A DNA stretch of 64,000 nucleotides from Chytridium lagenaria (GCA_025449115.1 JAHLKC010000087.1:110802-174801); one strand, 5' to 3'. Counted from the stretch's first letter, positions 1 through 13,616 are shown. Notes: generated by a model from the letters alone, not told the origin. Numbers and translations: made by a program.

Positions 1-1834
1 CTCAAAATTCAAGGAACTTGTCGAAAAGAACAAATGGAACGATTCTATCAGCGCCGGGCTTATTGGTTCCTGCACGAACTCATCATACGAGGATATGTAC
101 GTAATTCCTATCTAACTTATCCTTTATTAAAAGACTGACCATACCCTGCTAATTATTTCCATTTTACAGGACTCGCGCCGCTAGTATTGCTAAGGAAGCC
201 AAATCCCGTGGTCTTCAAATTAAAAATAAGTTTCTGGTGACCCCTGGTTCCGAGCAGATTCGCGCCACTATTGAAAGAGATGGGCTTACCCAGGAATTTG
301 AGAGCATTGGAGCGACTGTGTTGGCTAACGCTTGCGGACCTTGTGAGTATATAACTCGTGGCCGAGATATCTTTCTCAAATTAATGCTTGATTTCAGGCA
401 TTGGACAGTGGAAGCGCGACGACGATGTTTCAAAGGCGATAATGCAATTTTGACGAGTTTCAACCGCAACTTTAAAGCGAGGAACGATGGAAATGCAAAG
501 ACAATGAATTTTCTAGCTTCTCCAGAGGTTCGGGATTTCCCTTGCAGTTTGCTTTACTAGTTGTCTCCGGCTGGACCTAATTTTACGTGTTAAGATCGTC
601 ACTGCAATGTCTTTCGCCGGACGCCTTTCTTTTGACCCCACCCGAGACACTCTTACTGACGAAAAGGGAGCAACTTTTAAATTCACTCCTCCTGTTGGAG
701 AAGCCCTCCCAAGCTCAGGTTTCGAACAAGGTTGGAACTTTTGCAACGTATACCCTTTATTTTTGCGTTAATCAAATGCTTTTCATAGGCCGAGGTGAAA
801 TGAGACCAGACGATTCACCCACTCCTGATGAGAATGTCAGCATCGTTGTAAGCCCGTCTTCGCAGAGATTACAGACTTTGGAGCCGTTCGCGCCTTGGGA
901 TGGAAAGGAGATTAAGGGATTGAGAATGCTTGTAAAAGCGTCTGGAAAGTGCACGACTGATCATATTAGGTAGGACCATTGTTTTGCTCTAAGTTTTATG
1001 ATCGCTATAGTAACCGAATTTAAACTGTAACTTATAAATGCTATAGTGCTGCTGGAGCTTGGCTCAAGGTATATAGATTTATCATTGGTTATTCGTTCTA
1101 CTAATATCCGATATCCTTATTGTGTTTTAGTACAAGGGTCATCTTGACAACATCGCCAACAACACTCTCATCGGAGCCGTCAACGCTTTCACCGGCAAAA
1201 CAAACTCGGTGCTTAACGAAGTAACTGGAGAGGTGAATTAATTTTGTCCTTCTATCCTGATCTTTTTGTTTACTTTCTCCGGACACATTGCTGACTTTTA
1301 GCAGGAGGACACTATCCCTAATGTTGGGAGATACTACAAATCGCAAAACATTGACTGGATTGTTGTGGGTGATTTCAACTATGGTGAAGGATCAGCTCGT
1401 GAACATGCTGCTTTACAGCCGAGGTAATTAATTGGCCAACCTCATCTGGCGTTTTAGTCCTGTCTCACGAGTTTTTTAGATACCTCGGATGCCGCGCCGT
1501 CATCGTCAGGTCATTCGCCAGAATTCATGGTAATTTTCACTGGTTATATACCTACACACTATATCTAACCTATCCAATAGAAACCAACCTGAAGAAACAA
1601 GGTGTATTTCCGTTTACCTTCAAAAACCCCGCCGATTACGACAAGATCCCGCAAGGTTCCATTCTTTCAACAAAGGGGCTTGAAGGTATCGAACCAGGAT
1701 CCCGGGTTGACCTTGTGGTGAAGACACCCAATGGGGAACAGTTTGATGTGGAGTTATTGCATACATTGAGTGATGACCAGATTGGATGGATTAGAGCCGG
1801 GAGCGCGCTCAACCTTATCGCGTCTGAGGCGTGA
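1..1834 (+). CDS. ACO1: Aconitate hydratase, mitochondrial (3' part; 5' end outside window)
   Basis: Aconitase isomerises citrate to isocitrate in the TCA cycle, using a 4Fe-4S cluster. The window starts inside the gene. Readable blocks in order: [14 protein letters not shown] (holding a cluster-ligand cysteine region), [40 protein letters not shown] block at about 930-1050, [20 protein letters not shown] (swivel domain active-site loop) and the C-terminus ending in LIASEA with TGA at 1832-1834. About nine exons are separated by short GT..AG introns, for example 97-169. Frame is lost once near 430-440: the exon starts in one frame and continues in the next after a GG run, as if one G were missing. 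Otherwise the reading is continuous to the stop, so I favour a sequence error over a pseudogene. Confidence 0.93.
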
Positions 1835-3052
1835 CAGAGTTAAAGACAAATAATTAAACTTTTTATAGTAACGGCAGTTTACTATTACCTTACCTAATAT
1901 TTTCTTCTAAGTTTTTTTTTTTTGTGGTCCTTCTCGCCCCCAATAAAAAGGCTAATAAAAAGCAGTTTATGCTACTAATAGTGAGATACCAAGAGTTTGT
2001 TGCACACTTTCTTTGACCTGCTGGCAATGCGCTTGGAAGTCGAGAGCTATGCACTTTCTCATCGATCGTTAGTGGATCCATGTTTACCTGTGCCAAACTT
2101 TTTGGCGCTGCCCTCTGGGAAAACTCTGGCTTTCAGCTATTTTTCAGCTTTTATATTACCCTCCAATAATAGATAAATCACGACCCGCACACCGCAGTTG
2201 AATTAGGACGCTTGTAAGCCCTCCTGCTGACAGAATTGACTATTTTTGAGGAGTATGGCTACTCTGGCAGTGCGCTGGTGGGATTGGGCTTCGTTTTATA
2301 CCGTACGCGCAGAACGCAGATGGGATTAAGCGTGTATCTTCTTTCTCTGTCTGGTTTTCGACTGATGAGGAGGTCACCTTTCCAAACGCTAGACGAGCTT
2401 ATTTTTTATTTTGCGAAACATATATACTGGCAATGCGGGACTCTAAGATGATGCGCATTCGTCTTAACATGGTGAATCATGGGGTGTTGACCTAAATATG
2501 TTGGGTTGAGACTGTGCATGTCTAGCTATAAACTTCTTTTTTAGCTTAGGGTACGGAAGGAATCTGCTGGACGTAATGACCATGTATATAGTCTAACCTC
2601 TTGACGATGGATTTTGAGACGCGACGGTGAGGAGTGCCTTCTTCTGGGCCAATCCTACCTGCCACGCCGTAGCAGGGTATAGCTGTAATGCCTTATTCTC
2701 CGGCATTAGATTTTGGCGAGGAGCAGGAGGTGTTGATATTACTATAGCAAAGCTCCTTTTCATTACGTGCCAAACAAACTGTGTTAACAGCTAGGCAGGG
2801 CTGGTGTTGAAGTCTTTTCCAGAGATTCGCGGGCCGCTCGACTGACTTGCTTCCCGTATAATTAAAGGTGTAAGAGTTGGTTCGGAATAATATATTTCGT
2901 ACAATTGAAAGGGTTAGTTTTGCTGGCGCGTTACCTTCGCCCAGAGAAGTTCAATAACATTCTTTCGTTGCACATACATACATCCTCTACATATATACAT
3001 GCAATTTATTAGACAATTCCTGTTTGAGAAAAAAAAGGTTTAAGGATTAGCG
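1835..3052. other. Intergenic stretch without recognised gene
   Basis: About 1.2 kb between the aconitase stop and the DIS3 start. Only short open frames occur (for example 2236-2451) and none resembles a protein I know. No tRNA or rRNA pattern was seen. The last 150 bases are AT-rich and end in an A-rich run just before the DIS3 ATG, which fits a promoter/5' UTR. Confidence 0.5.
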
Positions 3053-6000
3053 ATGCTTCAGTCAAAGTCCTTCGTCCGGAAGACTAAGCGAGGCAACGTC
3101 GTTAAGATCGTCAAAGAGCATTGTAAGCTACTTATTGATGAATGCATTTATTTCTACGCAGATGCTGATTGCCATCTTTTACAGACCTTCGCGATGACAT
3201 CTACTGCGGCGTTCCATCCTGCAAAAGCTGCCCTCCACACCAAACAACTCTCGACGCCATCCCCTCTATTTCCCAGTCCCACACCAACCCCACTTACGGC
3301 AAACGTCCTCATTTCGTTGTTCCTGATACAAATGTCCTCTTGCATCAAGTACTCTTTGAGCCACGGTCTTTCTCTAACATTGTAGATTGACTTGATCGAG
3401 CATTCTGTCTTTACAAATGTGATTATATTGCAGACAGTGTTGAACGAGATTCGGCATAGGTCGAGCTCAGTCTATAGTAGGGTTCGTACCCTTATAGGAG
3501 AGGCGTCGAGACGGTTTTTTGTGTTTTCGAACGAATTTCACAGGTAGGTTTTTCTTCGTGAAAGGGCTCGTCGACAAGCTCGAAGGAGAATCATGCACAG
3601 TCGCTTGTACGATTCCGGCGATTTAGGCTAGGAGAATATGCAATACCCGCTTTGTGGTAATTATACTGATGTTTATCTTGCAGAGACGTTTACATTGAAA
3701 GGGAAAAGGATGAATCTATAAATGACCGCAACGACAGAGGTACGCATTGTCATCGCCAACTAACTTAACAATATAAGCGATCCGTGTCGCATGCGCATGG
3801 TATAATACGCATTTGTCGGGAAGCCCTTCTGTTGTGATGTTGTCGGACGATGAGGCTAACAGAAAGTTTGCCAAAGGTGAAGGGATCACAGCTGCATCAG
3901 GTAAAGTAAAAAACAATATCACAACCTAATTTCTGAGTAGTTAGAGAGTATGTGGAGAGCTTGGCTGCCTTCCCGGAGCTTGAGGATATGGTTGTTTTGC
4001 CCGAGGATAATAATTGGGAGGAGGCTAAGAGTTTCGAGTACCCGGAGGTGAAAGAGTGATATTGTGGTGAAAAACTGACTTGATATTCTCAGCATCTGAC
4101 TCTTTCTCAAATTACTGCGGGATTGAAGTCAGGGGCTTTTATTCAGGGCTCGCTTTCGATAGCCATGCATAATGTGTTTGAGGTGATTTATAATCAAAGT
4201 GTTATTTAAGAGGACTAAAATTATGTGTAGGGTAGTATATTTGCGAAGGTTGGGGATGGCGAGAAGCAAGTGCTGATACGGGGGAGGAATTTTTTGAACC
4301 GCGGTGTTCACGGCGACAGAGTTGCCGTTGAGATACTTCCTCAAAGCGAATGGAAATCGCTAAATCTCAACGTTGATATCAAAGAAGGTTAAAAATCATT
4401 ATAATATTAGCTTACTAACAAATAAATTGAAGATGAGGAAGACGATGACGAAAAGAAGGTCGAAACAGACGACGCGATGGATATTAGTGTACCTGCTGAT
4501 GAGGACTTGGATTTGCAACCCTGCGGAAAAATTGTTGGGATAATTAAAAGGAATTGGAGGAATGTATGTGGAACTCTTGAGGGAGGAAAGGATGGAGGGA
4601 GACGCGGTGGGAGTCAGAGTGCGTTTTTTTGGCCTTTGGATAAGAGGATACCGAAGATTAGAATCAGGACAAGGCAGATGGGTGCGTTGCAGAAGAAGAG
4701 GATTATGGTGGCATTAGATAATTGGCCTAAGAATTCAAGGTGCGATCATTGAATTTAAACCAAATGTTGCTGTGGTATTGATTGTAAAAAAAAAGGTATC
4801 CACTTGGTCACTTTGTTCGTTCTCTCGGAGAGGTCGGAGATAAGGACACGGAGACGGATGTTGTGCTTCTTGAACATGATGTACCTTTCACCCCATTCAC
4901 AAAGCAAGTGCTGGGATGTTTGCCGCCTGAAGGAGATACTTGGATTGTGAAGCCTGAGCATCTTACTGGACGCGAGGACTTTAGGCACTTAAATGTCTGC
5001 AGTATTGATCCTCCTGGTGTGTAATTTGGATTCACATTTCTTTTATTTCTTGAGTATCCCCTAACAATCTTAAAGGATGTACAGATATTGATGACGCATT
5101 GCATGCCGTCAAGCTTCCGAATGGGAATTATCAAGTTGGAGTCCGTAAGTTTTTTTTGGAAATAACCACTCACTTCCCCACCCCCACCGTCACCCTCCGT
5201 CTGTTTTTGGACGATTCTTCGCAAACGTGCCTACTCTTTTGTAATATTATTCTTGTAGATATTGCGGATGTTAGTCACTTTGTGCAAGCCGGCAATCCCA
5301 TGGACTTAGAAGCTTCACGCCGCGGAACAACCGTGTATCTCGTCGATAGGCGTATTGATATGCTTCCAGGATTGTTAGGAACAAGTAAGCATCCCAGATT
5401 TTTTTTTATACTTATATCGCGGTTTCTATAAGATTTGTGCTCTCTTCGGTCCAATGTAGATCGTTTATCCTTCTCGTGCATTTGGGTAAGAATCCGCCTG
5501 GTTTTTTTTTTAAACGTGATTAAAGGAAATGACGGAGGATGCGGAAGTAGTTGATGTGAAGTTCACCAAAAGTGTGATAAGGTCGAGGGCTTCCCTGACT
5601 TATGATGAGGCTCAGGCGAGGTTGGATGACATGTAAGTGTTTCCCTTTCTCATTCGTTTTTGTAACTAGGATTCTAATTGATTGTGGGAATAGAAAACTC
5701 ACAGATCCTATTTCCATGGGAGTGAGGACTTTGAATACGATTGCAAAGAAGCTTAGAGCTAAGAGGATGCTGAATGGAGCGCTTGTACTGGCGTCTCCGG
5801 AGGTGCGGTTTAACTTAGATAATGACGCTCAAGACCCCGTTGATCTTGGTAGGTACCGTTCCATATAATTTCAAATTTGGTGAAAATTGTGTCTCAACTA
5901 TGTTTATTTTACAGAGTTGAAGGAGTTGAAGGAGGCTAATGCACTTGTTGAGGAGTTTATGCTTTTGGCCAATATTTACGTGGGCAAGAAGATATACTCC

Positions 6001-7166
6001 ATATTCCCGGATTCGTCAATGCTCAGGTATGCGACATATATTTGATGACGAATTTGGCTGATTTCTGTAGGCGACACCCTAAACCACCTCGAACCAACTT
6101 TGAGACGCTGATGAAAGCGGTGGAAAAGAAGGGAATAGAGATTGATCCATCTTCGAACAAGAGCCTTGCGGATTCTTTAGATAGGGCGACGGTAGCTTAA
6201 TGTTTTACAATAGTAGTCTCATGGTTTAAGCTCCCAGGAGATCCGTATTTCAACAAACTTTTGCGAATTATGACGACACGTTGCATGATGCAGGCTGTGT
6301 ACTTTTGCTCAGGAACGCTTGCGCATGAAGAATTTTGGTAGTGTTTTTTGTGCCCATATTTTTAATTCGGTTCTGACTACCGACTTTTTAGGCATTACGG
6401 CCTTGCCTCGGAGATTTATACTCACTTTACCTCTCCCATTCGTCGTTATGCTGGTGGGTGAAGTAACTTTCAGGATATGATGGCTAATCCATACGCACAG
6501 ATCTTATTGTACACCGCCTTCTTGCGGCCTGCATTGGTTATGATAAGACTTATTCGTCAACTCTTACGGATAAGATTAGCATTTCTGAAATTTCTGATAG
6601 TATGTACTCTTTATACCTTAGCATTCGTGAGTTTTAACTAATGTTTTTATTGGTTTTTAGATCTAAATTACCGTAATCGTATGGCACAGCAGGCATCCCG
6701 GTCTTCCGTAGAATTGTTTACCAATTTATACTTTAAAGGCAAAGTAGTTGATGAGGAAGCCTACATTATTCGTGTTTTCCGAAACGGTTTCGTCGCGATT
6801 ATTCCTAGGTACCATTTACTTTGCCTCCAGATCTTAGTTAACCCTACATCAAACAGATATGGCATTGAAGGCCATGTCCGCGTAGTGACGGAGGAAAGGT
6901 CACAAGAAACCTACACGTTTGACGCGGTTGGGATGACTTTGACGTGTAAGCAATCTGGGCATGTGTTTGAGATCTTTGGTAAAGTCCGGGTAAGAATCCA
7001 GGTTCAAGAGGAGGGAAACGCGTCGGCGCAGAGGTCTAAAGTTGTGTTGGATTTGTTGGAGCCGAATATTCCGGGAATTAGTGTGGTACCTGGAAAGGAG
7101 GCGAAGGGCGTGTCGGATTCAGCGACAAAATCAGCGGATGCGCGAAAGAAACAGCGCAAGGCTTAA
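3053..7166 (+). CDS. DIS3: Exosome exoribonuclease DIS3/RRP44
   Basis: Catalytic subunit of the RNA exosome: an RNase II-type 3'-5' exoribonuclease with an N-terminal PIN endonuclease, acting on rRNA precursors, RNA decay and surveillance substrates. The ATG at 3053 opens [19 protein letters not shown] cysteine-rich CR3 segment (CGVPSCKSC) follows, then the PIN domain with [10 protein letters not shown] and an SDDEAN block, two cold-shock domains with an acidic linker (about 4,430-4,500), the RNB domain with [15 protein letters not shown], where the Mg-binding aspartates lie, [12 protein letters not shown] and [16 protein letters not shown], and a C-terminal S1 domain ending in a basic tail. 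TAA at 7164-7166. Roughly 15 exons read through without a frame break, unlike several neighbours. Full-length for the family by domain content. Confidence 0.95.
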
Positions 7167-7373
7167 AATTGTTTACATAAACTGAATTGCATGTATATGC
7201 TTTTGTTGTGTGTTTATCTTAAATGGCGTGTATAGTTCTACTGAACTGCTACATAAAGGGCAACACATTATGTAATAGTGGGTACTGGGTGAGCACCCAA
7301 AAAAAAAAAGCATGAGTGACATCAGAGAAACTTACTGCAAATTTTGCCCGTTTTTCACTTTTTCAATTCGAGA

Positions 7374-8564
7374 ATGGCATCGCAGATCAACCGTACCGCC
7401 TTCGTTGGCATCTCGTCTGCGGGCCGTGCGCTGCAGTCGAAGGCGAAATCTGCTGCCTCCCACGTTCGCGTTCCGGTTGCTGGGCAGGGAGTCTCCTCGC
7501 AGATCACCTTGAAAACCCCTTTTGTCTGTAAGTATCTTTTTATTTAAGAATAACGGCTGGCGACAAAAAAGAAAGAAAGCAATCGCAGAAAGCTTAAACC
7601 TCCATCTCTCGTCACTACTACCGGAATCATTTTCAACGATGATGCGCTTATTATTCCTCTCTCAGCGGCCGTCGCTCCCATCCAGCTTCACAAAAGGTTT
7701 TACGCCTCGAAGGCTCCCGTCACCATCCTAGAGCAGGGTAGCGACATCACCTCTCCTCCCGACCAATCCAAATACGTTAAAAACCTCTCCAACTACGATG
7801 ACCAGGCCAGCCGCAACCTTGCTTACTTGTTGATTGGAACCTATGGTTTTGTTCAGGCTGCTGCCGTGAAGAACGTTGTCACGGATCTCCTTGTCTCTTT
7901 GGCTCCCTCTGCTGATGTCTTGGCTCTTTCTAAAGTGGAGGTGGATACCGCATCTATCCCTGAAGGGAAGAACCTTGTCATTAAGGTGCGATCCGTTGGA
8001 AGCTAAGATTCATTTTGCCCTTTGTGGATTTCATGTTCTGGGATCTGACTCTGTTTTGATCATAGTGGAGAGGAAAACCCGTTTTTATCCGTCACCGCAC
8101 TGCCGAGGGTATGTTACTCCCTGTTTTTTGTTGTTATACTTTTTTCGTGACATCGATCCAAGGGCGATTTCTTTGGCACGAAAGAAATGGAGGCTGACAG
8201 GTGTTCTTTTCTATGCAATAGAAATTTCCGAGGCCCAGCAGGTCAACCTTTCAGATCTTCGGCATCCCGAGACCGACGCGGATCGTGTCCAGGATCCCTC
8301 TTGGCTCGTGATGATTGGTGTATGCACTCACCTTGGATGTGTGCCCATGGGTGAAGGTAAGAATTTCTGCTTGGTCCCTCCTTTCTGGATCAAAGACGAG
8401 GATGGCTGATATCAGCTCCTATAGCCGGTGAATACAACGGATGGTTCTGCCCCTGCCACGGATCTCATTACGACATTTCCGGACGTATTCGTAAGGGACC
8501 CGCTCCCCTCAACCTTGAGATCCCCCCGTATCAGCTCGTGGATGACAAGATCGTCATTGGTTAA
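7374..8564 (+). CDS. RIP1: Rieske iron-sulfur protein of cytochrome bc1 complex
   Basis: Subunit of ubiquinol-cytochrome c reductase (complex III) that passes electrons from ubiquinol to cytochrome c1 through a 2Fe-2S cluster in the inner mitochondrial membrane. The ATG at 7374 starts a basic, Ser/Ala-rich leader suited to mitochondrial import. The next exon carries the UCR transmembrane hinge region ([15 protein letters not shown]). The cluster-binding boxes are CTHLGC and CPCHGSHYD, each complete with Cys and His ligands. It ends with LVDDKIVIG and TAA at 8562-8564. Four introns are inferred, including one between the leader exon and the hinge exon (about 7,526-7,669). An earlier in-frame ATG is not obvious, and the leader fits the start chosen. 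Confidence 0.94.
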
Positions 8565-8774
8565 GAAATTAAAGATGTCTGTTAGCTTTTTCTAGGCATA
8601 TCTTTCATTTTTATTTTATTATCCCGTTTTAAATCCCCCCAATACATTCTTTGATGCGTTTTTTCGACCGCCCGAACGAAAGTATCATGTCTAATTTAGA
8701 AAATGAGTGCATCAGGATCTAGTTGTTTCATCTTTGGTTAGGGTTTTTATTAAAATACGCTTGGGTTCGTTGTC

Positions 8775-10523
8775 TTAAAAGGTGATAAGCTTGGTATCGA
8801 GGGTACGGAGATTCACGAGTACAATTTGTCGGGTTGTAGAGAAGTTGGGGACCAGAACGACTCGGACTTTCTCTTTCTCTGGGCCTATCGAGATATTTAA
8901 ATGTGTTAATTTTTCGTGTAATGAGTTCTAAAGAACGGAAGAGGATGCAATGAAATATGAACTGACCGTGAACAAGTTTAGTTTCAAAGCTGGGTTGGTT
9001 TCCGATAAAGAAGAGGTGTGGCCATACGGTCAGCACGAATGGATCCCTGTCTTGAAAAGGATAACACCCTAAATCAAGGTAAGTTACGGACAATTGAATA
9101 AACGGGATAGTTACAAAGCGTGTCTGGCGCTGATGGGGCAAGATGATTCCACAAGAGCAGATGCTCCGCAGCGCTCATCCTTGTCAAGCCGTTCTGATAT
9201 TTCATTATATCCTCAACGTTCTGACCAGAGCATCCCAAAACTCTGCATAAATGGTGAGCTATAAATATGATGTGAAGGTAAGGCAAACCTGGTTCCGTCA
9301 ATTTCAAATTGAGTGGGATTTGTCGTGAGGTCGAATGAATCCAGTGAGCTCGATTTAGGAAAAAGGGAGGTATGCAAAGGTTGCTGAGGAAGAGCTGCAG
9401 TTCCTGGGTCCCTTTCTCCGGGCATCACAGATATGGGTACACTTGCCGCGAGAGAGTGGAGGCAGAGATCGGTATCTGTCTCGCGATAATTTGTCAGAAA
9501 AAGCTTTCTTAGAAATAAGGAATAGAGCGCACCTTCCAAAACGCCAAAGAGGGGAGATGTGGGTTGAATGCCATCCATTGTCGCGCAATCAAGCGTATTT
9601 CCCGCAAAGACAACCCGCACAATGTTGGCGACTTCGTCGTTCTACAAAAGAATTAATATCAATAGAGATATTCGCCACAGGTTATTAAATAACGCCAACA
9701 CACCATATCTGCAAGATCTCCACTGAGATAGTCAAATGCGAGTTGTGCCTCCAAAGAACTTTTTCTTGAACTGATGTTAAGTCCAGAAGCGAGCACAATA
9801 AACGCGTCCGATTCTGGGTTTGTCAGTTAGAACAAAAAAAAAGTAAGATGAAACCTGTAGGTGGTATAGTGAGCTTTGTCTGCTGTTGGGGAGTTGGAAA
9901 GCAGATATCCTTGACTTCAAAGCATCCATCATTGCTCTCAAACCCCAGGACACCAAGAACAGCACCTATAGATATTCATTACGTATGGAAAGCAAGAGTG
10001 AACAAACCTGTAACAAAAAGATGGCTCTTAAGCAACTCCCCTGTCAACTTGATTCGACCAGACTCGTCTTCCATAAGAATCTCGTCACCATCTCCCCAGT
10101 ATGTTTGTCTTGGCGGTGGAGGGAGCGAACCCATCGTCTACGCATGTTCAGATGTTTTGAGAAACCCTCGAATTGCCTACATCATGGCTCAGCTCATCCA
10201 GAATGCTTGGCTTTAGCGGCATGTCCTTATACACTGTTCCCACAAAAAAGCACTTTGTTCCTCTAGGCACATCAAGAATACGATTGACGTAAGGAGGAGA
10301 CGCAGCTGTAATAATGAGATGAATATAAGAGGCGTCCGAATATATAGTCCCTACAAGCGACAGAATCAACCCATTTGCGCATGCAGTTATCAACAACAGA
10401 GCGCCGCAACATGTTCAGCCTCGTGAAGTAGATTCCAGCAAACTGCGTTGAATAGTTGCGCTCTTTGACCACAAAGTCCTCATTGAGGTTGGAGAAGGCA
10501 CAGGTTTTGCGTTCAACCACCAT
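8775..10523 (-). CDS. POLD2: DNA polymerase delta small (regulatory) subunit
   Basis: B-subunit of replicative DNA polymerase delta: an OB fold plus an inactive phosphoesterase domain that binds the C-terminus of the catalytic subunit. Reading on the minus strand, ERNYSTQFAGIYFTRLNMLR is the characteristic N-terminal block. Then come GTVYKDMPLKPSILDELS, LGVLGFESNDGCFEVKDICF (OB region), RVVFAGNTL, SVPISVMPGERDPGTAALPQ, FPKSSSLDSFDLTTNP, FLGCSGQNVEDI, LGCYPFQDRDPFVL and FFIGNQPSFETKLVHG. The end reads VNLRTLDTKLITF, with a stop at 8775-8777. I chose the ATG at 10523; an in-frame ATG eight codons upstream (10547) is possible. At least eight short introns. Tail-to-tail with the Rieske gene, 210 bases apart. 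Confidence 0.92.
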
Positions 10524-10667
10524 AGCTTTTTGACGCAAATAAATCAATTAGAAAAAGACAAGTCTCTGAAAAACTGCATCTCAAACGGCCAAACGGCTCG
10601 CCGCCCACCATTAAACCTTCCGTTGAAGGCAAATCCAACATCCCCTTGGATAGAAGAGATTTAAGTC

Positions 10668-11386
10668 ATGTTTCGGAAAAAGGTCTTTGCGGCCGAGTGC
10701 AATATTGTGGACCTCGTCAACTTGCCGTATGTCAGCGGGTTTTATTTTGTAAGATGGAAGCTTAAAGGATCAAACACCAAGGGTGTCTCTGCGAGGTTGG
10801 AGATGACGGATCATGAAAGCGATGAGTGTCTAACCCTTTTGGAAGAGCCACTGTTAAGGATCATACTGTCACATGGAATACGTCATTTGCATTCGAAGCA
10901 TCAATCTACATAGGAAAAGACGGTGTTTTGCTTCCTTGCGAACTTTTGCTTTACATTAAGCAGGTTTGAATCTGGATCATGCCTTGCCTATTAAATCTAA
11001 CTGGACTGCAGGAAGTGAATGGTGGTCGGAGTTCTGAAGATTTGGGTATGATCAGCATCAACCTTGCGGAATACGCAGATTCAAGATCATCAGTACAAAA
11101 GCATCTTCTTCAGGACGCTCGTGTTAATTCTGTCGTTAGAGTAAGAAATGATGTGAATAATGCTTAATTCATTTTAACCCATTCCTCCACTTAGGTTAAA
11201 ATCGATATGAAGCTCTTGAAAGGAGCACCGGTATTCGCAGTGTAAGCTTTACACGTTCATTTCACACTGATGATACGTTACAGACCTAATACAGAGAAGA
11301 GGGACATGTCCATCGACCGCATCCGCAACTTTATCGCTGGGACAAGCCACCCAGTGACGGACTCAATATCAGCATATCCAATTTAA
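10668..11386 (+). CDS. NT-C2 domain protein (EEIG1/EHBP1 N-terminal C2 type)
   Basis: The whole short protein is an N-terminal-type C2 domain as in EEIG1/FAM102 and EHBP1 families, thought to bind membranes or partner proteins. Visible family blocks: an opening FRKKVFAAECNIVDLVNLPY, then YFVRWKLKGSN, VKDHTVTWNTSFAFEASIY, GKDGVLLPCELLLYIKQ and EDLGMISINLAEYAD. Introns are inferred after GVSAR (about 10,796-10,850), at about 10,963-11,011, about 11,140-11,194, and about 11,242-11,283. The final exon reads RIRNFIAGTSHPV and stops at 11384-11386. The head-to-head neighbour is POLD2 (about 145 bases between starts); ALG8 converges from the right. No second domain follows, so it is shorter than animal relatives. 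Cellular role is not inferable from sequence. Confidence 0.8.
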
Positions 11387-11499
11387 CCAACGATGATGTT
11401 AGCTATTTTTTTTCAAGGTTTAAAGTAATAATTAACTTTCAAAGACCATTCCTCGAACCTCAGCACGGGCTCTGATGATGCCCATCTCGACATACTAAA

Positions 11500-13616
11500 T
11501 CATATTTCAAGGACACTAAAGTGTGAATAATTGCCTTTATTATTATATATCACCTTCACAAAAAACTGCATATGGAACCAGCAATGTAAAACACCCATCG
11601 AGCAATAGACTTTTACAAAATGAAGTAATTAACAAATTGTGGAAGCAAAATATCTCCTCTTACCTGATGTTAGCATCAGTGGGACAAACTCCATTGCTTT
11701 TCCAAAGATTTGCCTGTGCAAGATATTGCAATATAAAAAAACCAAAAGAAGCCCGTGTCTATATAATCTTTCATAGATAGACAGTTTCAGCTTCTGTTGT
11801 CCAGACCTTTAATTATTAGCGGCGGGCTTCCATTGGGATATAAACTCACATTAAGAGACCTTCTGAAACAACGACGGGGCCGACAAGGTGGTAAATTAAG
11901 AGAATGGCGGTTTTAATTGGGAGTTCTATAATTGTAAGCCAAATATTAGATACTTATGTGGATACCATTAGCTCCAAAAAGGAGAGGCTCAAGAGAATAT
12001 AATGCTGTGGAACTTAGCAGCACGAAAAGTTCGGCATGGCGCTTCGAATTAAATGCGGTTAATCTACATTACAGTTAGAAAACAATCAAATATATAGTTA
12101 CTTACGCAAAAGGAATTATCACCATTAAAATAGCCTTTTCATGAACATGCCATCCAAATAAATAAGATGAGAAGCCGCAAAGAATCAAGCTAAGAAGGAA
12201 ATTTTGCTTCGACGGATTCTTCCACAATCTGAACAAGATGGGCTATATATATAATGAGCATTAATAGACGGCTCAAAAAACTAACTATTTGGAAAGCGAC
12301 TGTAAGCATAATATAGAGAAATTAGAACACCAACAATGATATTTTTAACTGTTGTGAGTGGAGAAATTTGCGGAAGCACGCAGAAGGTAGAGTCTCCGAC
12401 GAGGCCCGGGTAAGAGTGGCCGCATTGTTTCCATATCCTATTTGAAGGTATTTGAAACTGAAGATTTTAGGTGTGATACTTCTACATCAACTGCCACCTT
12501 TGCACAAACATCGATCGACAGCGAATAAAGAGCCAAGCGTTGGTGCCCAATAGGCATGATTTAGCCACGCTTAAATGGAAATAGCTTGAGACAACCTGTG
12601 GCAGATCTTCAAGAAAGGCCGAGGGAAACGACGAACACAGCAATTGTAAGATCCAATTTGGATGAACTTTATGAACGAAAAGCGACTATATCGTGAGAAA
12701 ATTGAATAGTAAATGAATTAGGTTTGGAAGCAGAATTTTGCGAGGAGATATACGAAGTAGGATGGTGCTAAAAAAATCAGAAACATTGAAGGAATGAGAA
12801 CTTGGTATAAATATATATGCTTGAAGTTTAACAATGAGGCAAAAAGAAAGCCACCAGGAGATCATAATCCTAAAAGATTTAGAAATAAGCTTTCAGCGAC
12901 TTACTTACACCAAATATGCACCGACAGAAAATATCTGAATGCATATAGGAACCTAAACTATGAGAATGCAAGAAATTAAAGCGTATATACGTTGTATGAA
13001 AATGAATATTGTCTACTATTAGAAGTCCAGGATTCAGAAAACGACGGCGAAGAGCAAGAATCTCAACTTTTTGTTAACCCCCATTTTCTCAATGCACCTG
13101 ACAACAATAGTTAATCTCAATGATAACAATGCCAACAAACATAGTATGGCACCAAGAATACAAGCTCGTAATATGAAGACAGTCTTTGAAAATACTGTAT
13201 TCGGTGATTATAGTTAAATTGGAAAGTTCAAGCATTTTGGATCAAAGAAATGGCGAATTTGGACAGGATCAACTCGAACTGCGAAAAAGGTGGATGTCCA
13301 AAGTTCCCTCAGATCTTCCTTTTGTAAGAATCACTAAATGGCTTTAAATGGAAACGCATTTACATCATAATACCCTGTGAGTGGGCAAAGAATATGTGAT
13401 CGCAAGCCAGTTTCGATGAACTTCAAAATCCGTGGAATGACTAATTGAACATTAAGCTTTCTTCGCAAACAGGCACATCTCGTAAACGGACTCACTATGC
13501 AGGGAAAGCAGAGCTTACTGCTGTAGCGAAGCAAGAACCGTGCCTCGGCACCATGCCATTTCAAACGAGCACAATTCTTTTTTCTTCCAAATTCTAAATC
13601 GACACAACTCCGACAT
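11500..13616 (-). CDS. ALG8: Dolichyl-P-Glc:Glc1Man9GlcNAc2-PP-dolichol alpha-1,3-glucosyltransferase (ALG8-like)
   Basis: ER membrane glucosyltransferase that adds the second glucose to the lipid-linked N-glycan precursor. It is easily missed because introns are many and frames break. Recognisable minus-strand blocks: HSTDFEVHRNWLAITYSLP at about 13,380-13,440 (the ALG6/ALG8 luminal loop), FFDPKMLELSNL-type text at about 13,210-13,260, LCGFSSYLFGWHVHEKAIL at about 12,130-12,190 (family hallmark with the HEKA motif), IELPIKTAILLIYHL at about 11,890-11,940 and KAMEFVPLMLTSVYCSMG near 11,590-11,700. ELPIK favours ALG8 over ALG6. The ATG at 13616 gives MSELCRFRIWKKK leading into that first block. 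The stop near 11500 is approximate. Between 13,213 and 13,307 the conserved reading needs about six single-base additions. Confidence 0.8.

Noticed and set aside
2236..2451. 71-codon plus-strand frame after aconitase
   Set aside because: No ATG at its first codon, no recognisable domain, and composition like the surrounding spacer.
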